Assembly: GCA_039720395.1 (NCBI GenBank) | Contig: CM077824.1 | Location: 16,868,046 to 16,932,045, forward strand | Source: Liquidambar formosana | Lineage: Eukaryota; Streptophyta; Magnoliopsida; Saxifragales; Altingiaceae | Length of the DNA stretch: 64,000 nucleotides | Direction: 5' to 3' | Part shown: positions 12,600 through 23,318 of the stretch, in pieces | Numbering within the stretch: position 1 is the first letter of the stretch | How the letters are laid out: each line of letters begins with the position of its first letter | Notes under the pieces: model-generated | What the model was told of the DNA's origin: nothing | The model's input: only the letters and a program-made list of their open reading frames with translations | The model's database searches: none | Made by a program: the position numbers and the translations under genes

Positions 12600-13612
12600 C
12601 ATTTGGCTTACCAGACAAAGCAAGTTACTCACCAGCAAGGCTCGTAGGGATTGGAACCTAACGCAGGATAGCTCTTATTCCAGATGCGGGCATGTCTCTG
12701 AAGATTCCCTCTATGTCCTTCATGACTGCCCCCTTGCTATGCATATCTGGAAATTACTTCTGGCCGTCCTTGACCAAGCTAAGTTTTTCTCTTTGAATCT
12801 CGATCAAGGACTGGATTGACTCTACAATCTACTCTCATTTGGACAAAGCTACGCACTCCCTTTCCTGGCAGACTCTTTTTGCTTTTGTAACTTGGTCCCT
12901 ATGAAACTGGAGAAACAAGGGAATTTTTTATCCTAGTTTTGTGACTTTTGTCATGCCTAATTACCCGATTGAAGTGATCATGGTTAACACCAACGAATGG
13001 AATCTTACTCAGGAACCTGACTCCTCCTCTCCTTTTAAACAACAGCTTATTAGCTTAATGTAGCTTCTTAGGTCAAACTTAATACTGATGGCAGCTCTAA
13101 AGGTAACCCAGGTGATTCAGCAGGTGGTGGTTTGATTCGTGATGCTACTGGCAATTGGTTAGTGAGCTTTGGAGTTAACATAGGTTTCTGCACAGTCACT
13201 GTGGCTGAGCTCTGGGCTTTGTTTCATGGCCTCTCCATCGCCTAGGCGAAAGGTTTTAGAAAGGTTTTGGTTGCTGTTGACTCTGGGGTTGTGGTTCACC
13301 TTCTAAGTAAAGCCACCTCGCCTTATAGCCCCCACAAGGCCCTTATTGAAGCTTGCAAGTCTCTGCTCAAGCGAGACTGGGTTTGTCGCCTAGAGCACAA
13401 CTATAGGGAAAGCAATCAAGCTACGGATTGTCTGGCTTTTTTAAGTCATGCCTTACCGCATGGGCTCTTTCTTTTTTCTTCCCCCCTCCCTCTTGATGTT
13501 ATCCCTTTCCTTTGTCATGATGCTAGGGGTGTCTCTACCCCTAGATTAGTCTAGTTTGTTTGGGCTTTGCCCCCAATTAACCAAAAAAGAAAAAATGAAA
13601 AAAAAAAGCACC
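12600..13612 (+). mobile_element. 5'-truncated LINE: zinc-binding RT tail plus RNase H
   Basis: SRCGHVSEDSLYVLHDCPL near 12,680 is the reverse-transcriptase zinc-binding (zf-RVT) motif of plant LINEs. From 13,080 an RNase H domain (RVT_3 type) follows: LNTDGSSKGNPG, AELWALFHG and a later AVDSG, so the D-E-D catalytic residues are readable. A TAG at 13,243-13,245 breaks the frame after AELWALFHGLSIA. The element ends with A-rich sequence near 13,580-13,610. Copia coding sequence resumes immediately after it, so the LINE landed inside the copia. Confidence 0.8.
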
Positions 13613-14040
13613 AAAGGCACAATTGCTATTTAAACAAAGAAAGGGGCAAACTATATTTGGGATATCTATTAGTTCAGATTTGAATTGAAGCAAAATTTAT
13701 TGAGCGTTGGGCAATTTTTTGAGCATGGATATAACATCCATTTTGATGACAATACATTCAAAAAATTTTGATGTAGGAGAAAAGGGTCAGATTGTGGCAA
13801 GAATAGAGATGGAAAAAGATTGAAGTTTTCCTCTTACATTTAAGTATGTGGGTGATGTTTCCTTGAAAGCATGTATTTGTGATTTATGTTGATTAATTGT
13901 GGCATAGAAGACTTGGGCAGTTGAACTTCCATATATACCCTCGAGTTACTTAATTAGAAAAAAATGGTGGCAGGGCTATGCGCTATTGAAGTACTTTTTC
14001 ATGATGTTTGTGACTAATTTCTATATATGTGCTATCCCAC

Positions 14041-15206
14041 CAAATACTAGAACCATAAGTCGAACCCATGGTGATACTTTGTGCTTTGAAAGCTATTAGG
14101 CATTTAACAGAACTAGATGATCAAAGTTGAGAATTTGGAATTTGAGGGGTGAGATCACAAACATGTTGGAACAACAAATTAAATGTCTGGATGGGGTCAT
14201 CATGTCGGAGCTCTTTTTATTCTTTATTTGTGATTTTGGGTGGAATCAATGTGGGGAAAAAAGAGAGTGATTTTTAGGGGTAGAATTAGGAATAATTATC
14301 TGCCACTAAAAAGCAAGGCTAGTAACGGAAAAGATGTTGTCACTACTAGTCATCACTACATTATTTATTCAAACAAAAATTAATATGAATTGAGCAAAAA
14401 GAAAAAAGAAAAAAGAAATAAATAAATAACGTTCTGTCGGAAATCATCAATCAATCGCTAATTTACCTAATTGTGTAGCAAAGGTTATTTCTCTCTTAGC
14501 AATGGTTATATCCCATTTCCAAAAACCAAATTTAATTTATTGTAGCAAATGTTGATTAGCATTTAAGAGAAAGCCTACCAAAAAAAAGTGAGAGAGAAAG
14601 AAAGATGGCTCATATCACCATAATGGATTGAACTGCGCGCTTTAATTTGAAAGAAAAATTATTAAATCCACTTTAAGATGGTGAACTGTCTACTGAAATT
14701 AGAAACTGGATTGAACTGCTGGACTGTTTGATGGATTGGACAACTTGATATGCAATAGATCGACCTTTGCTTTGCAAAATTATGTAAAAGATGCTAAACT
14801 TTGACACCACTGTTGGACCACCCAATTCAAGTGTGAACCACTGAAATTTATGGTTTTGTCCCGGGTTCGCTTATTTAAACATTTGTTCTGGGTCTCTAAA
14901 GTATCAAACAAAATCATGCAAAGCTACCATATTGAAAAATATTTAATCACTTGAATTTTGGATTTAGAATCATCAATAACCCTACAAATCTGTTTAGTTG
15001 TTGATTATCCAAATTAATTTTGGCAGCCACTTTGTGACAATTTGCCGTAAATGTTAACATGCAATATTAAGATGAAGAAAATGAAACAAATAAACATATA
15101 GCTAATAATCTTTTCTTTTTTTCTTTTTTTTTTATCAAAACAGGGCATCATTTAACTCCATAGAAAAACTCAACAGCTGATCCTATGAGAGAGTGAAAAT
15201 TCATGC
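14041..15206. other. Intergenic; nothing recognised
   Basis: AT-rich sequence with no persuasive open frame and no terminal repeats that I could pair. Confidence 0.4.
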
Positions 15207-15360
15207 TTTTTTTTTTTTGGTCAAGGAAAAAAGGGAGTAGCTAGGCTACACCGACCCCAGGGCAGGGCGCACAGAGGTGGATGCCCGCCAACAATCGGCT
15301 ATAGGGGGAGATTCGAACCCAAGCCTGACAAGCAGGCCGAGAGCCTCCTACCCGTCAAGA
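15207..15360 (-). mobile_element. tRNA-derived SINE
   Basis: Read on the minus strand it contains a B-box-like GGGTTCGAATCTCC near 15,310, a GC-rich body, and the ending CTTTTTTCCTTGACC followed by an A run (T run at 15,208-15,219). This arrangement is that of plant tRNA-related SINEs. An A box is less clear, and target duplications were not settled. Confidence 0.5.
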
Positions 15361-15790
15361 AGCGAAAGCAGTTTCCCTCCACCCCATTTAAAGTAAAACT
15401 GAAAAGTGGATAAGCCTGTGAAGAGAGAGAGAGAGAGAGCTGAAAACTTGCAGCAATGAAAAGGGGAGAACAGAAGAAATGAAAAGGGAAGAACAAGAGA
15501 AAAAGTAAGTTAATAATAAAATAAAGTGGAACTGAAATTGACTAGACACGAACGAATTGAAAACAGGCGAAACTTAGTTACACCGCTGAAGACTAGTCCC
15601 TGCATCTGCTGATTCAACTTCTTGTCTAACCTAAACAGAAAAAAACCTACTCGCAAGTTTTAATACCGAAAAATATACACACTGCATAGTGCATACACTA
15701 GCTTGCACCCTTTTGACGTTCTACTGAAAAACCTAAAGTAAAAAATGTTAAAACACCAATCTTCCCCCTCCCCCATCTTACCCATAACCC

Positions 15791-15851
15791 AAAAAAAAAA
15801 AATAAATAAATAAATAAATAAATAAATAAAGGAATCCATCCATCCATCCAT

Positions 15852-15882
<31 letters not shown>
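15791..15882. repeat. Compound microsatellite: A-run, (TAAA)n, (CATC)n, (CT)14
   Basis: Four simple repeats sit back to back: an A run, about seven TAAA units, four to five CATC units, and 14 CT units to 15,882. A separate (GA)n run lies at about 15,422-15,438. Confidence 0.95.
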
Positions 15883-15885
<3 letters not shown>

Positions 15886-15899
15886 TTACATCACCTTGT

Positions 15900-18150
15900 A
15901 CTCTTTCTCTCGTTTACTTACATCGCCTTGTAAGTAAAACCTTCCACTTACAAGGTCTTTTACAGAACACTACAATTAGCAAAAAAAATCTGCCAATATA
16001 TGCCCTTTACAGAACTAAAACCTGTACCCTCTTTTCCATTCTTCTTTTTCCATCCATCCAATGTTTGAATCTCCCAAATCCCAACAATTAGCACGAGAGT
16101 GACTATATTTTGTGTCTTCGTTTCACTATGTATCATTTTTCTATAGTGGTCACGAGTGATTCAGTCAATTATATATATATCATTTCTCTCTAGTGGCATG
16201 CAAATGCAGCTAGGAGTCAGTCAGTCGTCTAGGCTTTAGCATTCAAGAAGAGCCGCCACAAGAACATCATTCTCTAGCTCCCTTCACTTTCTTGGTTCGG
16301 TGCTATCGTCTATACTTGTGTACATTTTTATTATTATTTTATTAGTATGTTACATGCATGGGCTTGAGTATGCATGCTGCGCACATCCTCTCCAAGTCTC
16401 CCTAGATCAATCATGCAACTGTTTTGGAGTATATTTGATATTCACTTCATATTCCTTCGCTGGGTCATATATACATATATATGTGTGTGTCTGTCTAATT
16501 TGGCTTCTTTAACATTCAAGAATAGCTATAAGAACATATATCTCTAAAGTTAGTAGGGTTCTTTTTTATTAATAAAACAAACTTATAGCATATGATTTGG
16601 AGTGTCTAATGTGTCTTCTAATTGGGATGTGAGATTTTTATTTTTTATGCTTAAACTTCTTTTAGGGGAAAAAAAAATTGACGTATATCTCATAAGTTGA
16701 ATTTGCACCACATTAGATTTGTTTTTATATATTACTCTGATTGATCATAACCATTTCGACTTGTTCGTATTTGTTACATATTGCACATGACCATTATAAA
16801 TGACCCAAATATATATATAAGGTATATATATATAAAGTATATATATATACACATAATTTGTATGCATATGCATCTTGGGTTTGATCGATCATTTCAAGAA
16901 GGTATGAGTGAAGAGGAGAAGCAGTTCTTCACTAAGAGATGAGATTGGCAACGAAACAGGAGACAAAGGTCTCGTTGTCTGTGGCCTTTTTTGGTGCGCT
17001 TACGTGCACGATGAGGAGCTTCTTCTTCCTTGGAAATATCACTGTTTATTCTTCTCATAATATTAATTAAAGTAACCAGGCAATAATCATAGTTTTTCAG
17101 TTCCTCGGAGTTCTCCTTCCACGCTTGATGCAAGAGCGTGTAAACACGCGCTACTCGAAATATATAGATACGTAAATCAAGGTCCAGTGGTGCTTTTTTT
17201 GGTCCATCTATTTTTTTCTTTGAGAAAAAATGTCATGAAGAGAGGCCTAACTCTTAAATAGAGGGCACTGCTAATTAGGATGAGATTGAGTTCTAAGTGC
17301 CCAAAGCTAATTTTTAACCTGAGATTTTACTATACCAGAACCATGCCATCTTATATCTTACAAGAATATATATCGTACAATCTTATTATTGTAAGAGCTA
17401 TCTAGGTTTGAGTTATTAACCTTTCTTTTTATGAAAGGAGCTAGATGCCACCATCGGTACGTGATATTGTGATGGCAAGATCCGCTTGATACAAGTTGAA
17501 GTCTAAGGCTAAAATTTACAATAAGTACTGTTTTTATATTATATATAACAATAAAAATAATATTAATCAAGTATAGATATAGTAAAAGTTTCTACTTAAA
17601 GTCATTTTTCTTGCCACCTAGATGCGCATGCAAGAAAGAGAAAAAAATGGGTCTTATGCTCGTACGTGTGTGTCTGTGTATATATATATATACTAGAATG
17701 GACTCACGCGATGCGTGGAAACTAATCAATAACTTCATTAAAAGTACTTATATAAGCATAAAAAATGTTATTATTCACTTTGGGTCTAGTTAAACAGGAT
17801 TGTCAGGAAAAGAGATTTAACAAACAATGTGAAATAAAAAATGGCTAAACTTAGGTGGTTAAGTTTTCAAGTTTGCCAAACAAACTCTCAGTGTTGATCT
17901 TAGAATGGACCAGCGTGATGTGCAGAAAAGCAAACTTTGGGACAAATGTCACATGTTGAAATTCTCACTCTTCTTTGGACTATCACTAGTTTTGTATATT
18001 TTGAGTGTTAGTTGAAACAGAGTAAAAGTTATACCTTGTTGGCCAAAAAAAATTAATGAGGGCAACTCATGTGCTAAAAAATATGGATGTCTTAAGAAAA
18101 TGCTAGTGATCTGTAATATATTTTCCTAATTTCATTCTTTAACGATATGG
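15900..18150. other. Intergenic; AT-rich, no gene recognised
   Basis: Short (TA)n runs occur near 16,811-16,852 and 17,679-17,692. The stretch near 16,560-16,680 resembles the retroposon 3' end found at 11.9-12.1 kb. A 79-codon minus-strand frame at 16,894-17,133 has no recognised relatives. Confidence 0.4.
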
Positions 18151-18159
18151 TTACTGATG

Positions 18160-18372
18160 CAAGGTTAATCGAGCGGTTAGACTTTTGGTGTGCTCTCTAA
18201 AGGTCATCGTTTCAACTCCTTGCAGCTATTATTGCTTGTATAGGTATAGGATGTCTCACATCATCACATGTGTTGTTAAGGGATTAATCCGAGCTCAAAC
18301 CTCAGTGGGAGTAAGACTTAGAATACCTCTAAATGTTAATCTAAAATAATAATAATAATAATAATAATGTAG
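18160..18372 (+). mobile_element. tRNA-derived SINE with (TAA)n tail
   Basis: A tRNA-like head has an A-box-like region (AATCGAGCGGTTAGACTTT) and a B-box-like GTTTCAACTCC near 18,211. It is followed by an unrelated body and a TAA repeat tail ending near 18,368. It is too degenerate for a functional tRNA. Confidence 0.5.
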
Positions 18373-18779
18373 TTACTAATGCAATACAAACTTGGCACAA
18401 ACTTAAAGAACACCAAAAATATATTTGTTTATTAATCTAACATAATGATATAAGTAGAATCAATCTTTAAGGAAAATAAAAAATAAAAAATAAAAGAGGA
18501 AAGGGAGTTGCTGACATCATGGTGTTGTGAAGAAAAAAACAAAAAGGAGGAAGGGATAAGGGGAAGGAAGAGGGAGAAGGAAGATTGTACGGGAAAGTGA
18601 AGGAAAAAGAAGAAAACGGAAAAGGTGGGCTGACATCATGGTGTGGATCCAAAGATGAAGAGAATGATGGATTTTGGAAGGAAAGGTTATTAAGAAGCCA
18701 TGTCATTAGAGGTTGATGTCATCAAAACTCTCTTTTATAATATGTAATAGATATATGTATACAGTTAGTTTTAATCAAA

Positions 18780-18957
18780 TCAGCACGTGTTGATATAAGT
18801 TATATCAACACCATATGTAATGAGGGTTATATCTCGTGCATTGATCTAATGTACTCCATAACCCATTAATGTGCAAAGCACAACCCTCAATGTGGGTGTT
18901 AATCAATATAAGTTAATTATATCAGCACATGCTTACGGCTTACTTAATCATTATCAT
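18780..18957. mobile_element. TA-microsatellite-associated MITE, copy 1
   Basis: Palindromic element: CAGCACGTGTTGATATAAG on the left returns inverted as TATATCAGCACATGCTTA on the right. Internal GAGGGTTATATC and CACAACCCTCAATG are also inverted mates. It abuts the (TA)n(TG)n run at 18,958. The same family occurs at 58.9/60.8 kb and 63.3-64.0 kb. Confidence 0.65.
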
Positions 18958-18958
18958 C

Positions 18959-19001
<43 letters not shown>
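18958..19001. repeat. (AT)n(GT)14 microsatellite
   Basis: About seven AT units followed by fourteen GT units. Confidence 0.95.
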
Positions 19002-19002
<1 letters not shown>

Positions 19003-19454
19003 TTTCCACTAATAACTGTATTCATCTAATCTCTCCATTGTTCATAATGGAATTTCTCCCGCCATCTTTACTCATATATGTAGGCTTTAAGCTAAACCAC
19101 GTATGTAAATTCTTATGTGTTTTGTGTTTCTTCTTAGTTTTTCTCCACTTTCTACTTTATTACCAATCAAACTTAAAATCAATATTTATTGCCTAACAAA
19201 CTGGGTTTAGTACTTTGTTGCATAATATGGTACCAAGAGTTTGATGGGAAAAACAATTTCATTATATCGATCTATCGCGAGTGAAGAAGAGTGTACATGC
19301 ATGGAAGAAATTAATAATTCACTAAAAATGATATCAGATGAATAGTAAAAATATTTAAAATATTTATTGTCTTAATTAGATCTGTAATAAACCTCTCAAT
19401 TTAAGCAAAGTTCCTATAAAAGGTTAAAAAATTTAAATAAAGTTAGATTAAGTA

Positions 19455-19482
19455 AGAAAGAAAGAAAGAAAGAAAGAAAGAA
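19455..19482. repeat. (GAAA)n microsatellite
   Basis: Six to seven tandem GAAA units in AT-rich intergenic sequence. Confidence 0.9.
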
Positions 19483-20040
19483 GAATAGAAAGAAATTAAA
19501 GGATTAAAATTAATTCGCAATTAAAAACCTTGTTGAGTAAACTAAATGCTTGGCATTTTTGAGCTGAAAATCATATTTAACCCACGTGCAGATCTGACAA
19601 ATGATAAGGCGTTGGATTAGTTAAAAGGTGATGTTCACGCGCTACAAACTGCGCGTTCAATCTGCACTTTTCATGTTAGTTAAATTACGCCTAATCACGT
19701 GCTTCAGGAGGACATAGATGGAAAGTACAAAATGGTTCTTTGAAAAACAAAACAAGCGAGCAACCGCCCAAAAAATCAGTCCAAAACATCCCTAAAGAGT
19801 AGTGCGGCTTATAAAGTCACACTGGTTCATGAAACGCAGTTAGCTCATGCCCAACACTTTATTCACTACGAGAGGTTGAGTAGATAAAGTTTTTTTTTTT
19901 AATTATTATTCCAATAAAAAGGTTAATAGTTTTTTTGAGTTGATTTTCTAAAATATCTTATGAGTATTTTACATTTTTTAACGTTTCATAAAGTAAAATT
20001 TATAAAAATTTATATTAATGTTAAAGCATATATATTGATG

Positions 20041-20448
20041 GGCCAAGCTATTGTCACCACATAAAATACTCTAAGCACCCCATTTAATTTAGATTTTTAA
20101 GGTTTTATAAAAAATATAGAAAAAATTTATGAAAACTAATCACGTAGTTTACTAGAAAATATCATTCCGAGCAACTTTGTAGAAGAAAGTTTTTCCAAAA
20201 TCTGTCATTTAAGTAGACTTTTTGGCAATTTTTCATGGAAAATGAAATAAAGATTGTAAATGGCCAAAAAGTCTACTTAAATGATAGATTTTGAAAAAAA
20301 TTTCTTTACAAAGTTGTTTACAATGATGTTTTCTAATGAACAATACTATTAATTTTTGTAAAAACCTTTTATATTTTTCATAAAACCTCAAAAAATGTAA
20401 ATTAATGGAGAGCTTTGAGTACTTTATGTGGTGGCAATAGCCTCACTC
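20041..20448. mobile_element. 408-bp Mutator-like MITE with perfect 9-bp target duplication
   Basis: ATATTGATG stands at 20,032-20,040 and again at 20,449-20,457. The ends pair as GGCCAAGCTATTGTCACCAC against the reverse complement of GTGGTGGCAATAGCCTCACTC. The interior is also palindromic, with AGTCTACTTAAATGATAGA near 20,270 inverted near 20,200. A 9-bp duplication is diagnostic of Mutator-like insertion. There is no transposase, so it is non-autonomous. Close relative: 9,405-9,905. Confidence 0.9.
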
Positions 20449-20547
20449 ATATTGATGTGAAAGCATTTAAAAGATTATTCTATAAAAATGTGTTTTATCA
20501 AAGGTAACAGTCAAATAAGAATGAAGTAGCATTTTCCATCCCTATAA

Positions 20548-21143
20548 GAGCATCTCCATTAATGAGATATAACCTGTACTATTGTTATAATATAGCATTT
20601 TGTACAAGTAGGGTTTCTCCAATGGTGTGTTAAAAATCTATACTAAAAATAATAATAGCTCACCCTTGTGCTAAATATAGTACAAGGATGAGCTATTGCT
20701 ATAATTGTCATGTTAGTTCTCACTCCATTTCTCAACATCCAAACACACCGGCAACTGTGAAAAATACAATATTTTTTTTTCAAAATTTTCACAATTCCAA
20801 TTACAGCCCGTAAATAAATACAATATTTTCAAAAATAATATTGAATACTTATATATATATATATATAGATAAAGGTCGCACATGGTAGCATCATAACTAG
20901 ATTTTAAAAAAAAAGAAGTCGCACATGGGCAAATCTAGTTAGCATCATAATTTTGTGGTTAGAAGATGGTAGTTGGTATTTTATAAAAAATGAAGGAAAT
21001 GGAGGTTAATTGTGGCAAAAAATAGCACACTATATCATTTGTACCATTGGAGTACCCTTTGCCAACTTATAGCATTTGGCATTATAGCATATGCTAAAAT
21101 AGTAATAGCATAGGTAATTTAGCTTATATCACTGAAGATGCTC
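20548..21143. mobile_element. 596-bp Tourist-like MITE with TAA target duplication
   Basis: TAA at 20,545-20,547 and 21,144-21,146 flank ends GAGCATCTCCATTAATGAGA and, inverted, GAGCATCTTCAGTGATATAA. GAGCATC-type ends and a 3-bp TAA/TTA duplication are common among PIF/Harbinger-derived MITEs in dicots. Internal segments near 20,870-20,960 are locally duplicated (GCACATGG, ATCTAG/CATCATAA). Confidence 0.75.
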
Positions 21144-21975
21144 TAAGAGAATGCTAATTAATCCTATTAGCATCTCTCAAAAGGTAAATTAGAGTCTTAG
21201 AGAGATAAAGGAATTTAATAATTAAAAATGCCAATACTAAAGTGACTCAATATTTTGGCCGAATCTGTTTGCTCAAGATATGGTAACTGTTACATCAACC
21301 CATTATAAATAATTACCCCATCTTTCTTACCATGTTCGGTCCACTTTGACTCAATAGTCAATACATATGTTAAGATAATGGGTACGTGTAATTCATTGTC
21401 ATGTCACTTGTTTTAGTTTTACTTTTCATTTTTATCCTCTTATAATAGAATGTCAATTATGTGATAATTGATACAGTAATACAATTGATATAGTAATTTT
21501 ATTTTAAATTTAGTAAATGGTATTTTAAGAAACTAAAATAATTAATTACTTTGATTTCTAGCAATGGACAAATAAATTGTGATGGAGTTAGTATTTTTTA
21601 ATGAAAATTTTAATTAGTTAATCTAGCTACCACGTTAGCCGGGTAAGATAATTTGTACAACAATATTTGAGTAATATAGCATTACTCTTATTATAGTAGA
21701 GATGGAGGCACCGCCTTATTAAAGTTGATTGGGCGACACCCTTTTATATACAAATAGTATAACTATATATTGAAATAGATCTAACTACATTAGAATATAT
21801 AGATTTCTTATTTTACAACAATCAATGATGTAAAACATTATATATCTTTATTTCTATTTGAATGGATAGTATAAGAACCTGTTTGAGTAGATGAAGTGAC
21901 CGTACTTCTTAATCTGAATATTTTCTTTGTCATTAGTCATATAAAAGACATCTTCAATCTATTAAAAAGCTAAAT

Positions 21976-21978
<3 letters not shown>

Positions 21979-22008
<30 letters not shown>
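21979..22008. repeat. (TA)15 microsatellite
   Basis: Fifteen uninterrupted TA units. Confidence 0.95.
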
Positions 22009-22010
<2 letters not shown>

Positions 22011-22665
22011 AGTAATAATTCGCTGTGTTACTGCAACAATTAAAAAAAAATGAAAAATAAGAAAAAAAAAACTTGATTTTAAAAAATAGAAAATTAGGCA
22101 ATTGCAAAAAGAGAAAGAAGAGGAAAAAATGAAAAAGAAAGAAGAGAAAGTAAATATTTCTAAATAATTGAATAAGAATGTAACCAAATTCAAATAATTG
22201 AAGGAGATAAATAGGGGGTGAGGGGATATGGGCGGCAGATCGAGGAGTAGTCCTCGATGGAAAGATAGGTTGAGAGAAAATAACGAAAGTTTAAATTTTA
22301 AAAGAGATTCATAGAAAAAAAATAAGAAAGTGTTATGTGTCAATGTGGTGAAATGAGGGAAGTATAAGAGTTTACCAAAAAAAGAGGGTAGTACAATAAG
22401 AGAGTACCTAGTCACATACTCAAATAAGTGTAATGCTTTTTGTATAATGGAGATAAGGAGAATTAATATGTGTATGTATTTCTATGCTTACATATTGTGA
22501 ACATATTTTTATAAGTTTATATTTGCATGTTACATGTTTATGTTAACATGAATATGTGTCCACATGTTGATATCCGCGTTTGTTCATGTTTCTATATTCA
22601 TATTTTTTAAAATATTTTTGACCCATGACAAAAAATGAATGGAGGTGGGAAGGAGCTCACTCGCC

Positions 22666-23318
22666 TGGACCTACAAATGGATTGGATACGAATCAGATTG
22701 GTATATATCCTAATCCAATCCAATTAATAAGCAAAATATCAAATCCAATCCAATCCAATAATCCGACGAATCATTAATACATCAATCTAATCCGATTGGT
22801 TAGTAAACAGATATCTAATATGGTTCGTTAATAGAAGGAAAATAGACTTTTGATAAGCACATTGAAAAACAATAAACATGTTAAATGAATGCTTATGAAA
22901 TTATAAAACTTTCATTTATTGTTTTTGTTTTTTATGTTTAGGTGGCTATTTATGATACATTTATCATATGAAAGTTGAAAACATTATGATGAATGTTCAA
23001 ATACTCCTCATTATATACGCCAAGTTATACGTAAATAGACAGAACATTATATAATATGTTCCGTATATATACATAAAGAACATTATATAAGCAAATAAAG
23101 GATATATAGATATACTTTTATCTATTTATATATTTATTTATCAGATCGGGTTCTTAATGAATCAAATTAAGTCAAATACATATATATTCGATTTGTTAAG
23201 TAATCAGATTAACGGATTCGAGTCCTTTTCGGATTATCGATTGGATTATAAACCTCTTACCAAATTGGACTAAATAGGATTAGATTCAGATCAAAATGTA
23301 GTCCTATTTGCAAGTCTA
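22666..23318. mobile_element. hAT-like non-autonomous element
   Basis: The left end TGGACCTACAAATGGATTGG pairs with the inverted right end GTAGACTTGCAAATAGGAC. Subterminal TAATCCAATCC-like motifs on the left and GATTGGATTA/GGATTAGATT-like motifs on the right are typical of hAT transposase-binding arrays. The flanks CACTCGCC and CACTACC could be a decayed 8-bp duplication. There is no transposase frame. Confidence 0.55.

Larger units (their letters stand above)
11583..14040 (+). mobile_element. Ty1/copia remnant (gag, zinc knuckle, protease, pre-integrase), split by two retroposons
   Basis: In frame pieces one can read a gag block (KFENMKMKENESLREYA), ELSAQKVL, a decayed zinc knuckle (PQCFNCKKIG) near 12,310, and a protease-proximal block (MMGDKNYFCDYGM) near 12,515. 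After an insertion come GTIAI near 13,620, LLSVGQFFEHGYNIHFDDNT near 13,700 and KYVGDVSLKAC near 13,850. Stops and frameshifts are frequent. The order is that of a plus-strand copia polyprotein. LTRs were not identified. Confidence 0.75.

Noticed and set aside
16894..17133. 79-codon minus-strand frame (WKENSEELKNYDYCLVTLI, RKRTKKGHRQRD)
   Set aside because: No recognised family, no supporting splice context, and surrounded by repeats.
18160..18235. Possible tRNA gene
   Set aside because: A and B boxes are degenerate, a cloverleaf is not convincing, and a body plus TAA tail follows, so a SINE fits better.
21978..22415. 145-codon Phe-rich minus-strand frame
   Set aside because: Composition reflects A/T runs; no family similarity or gene context.
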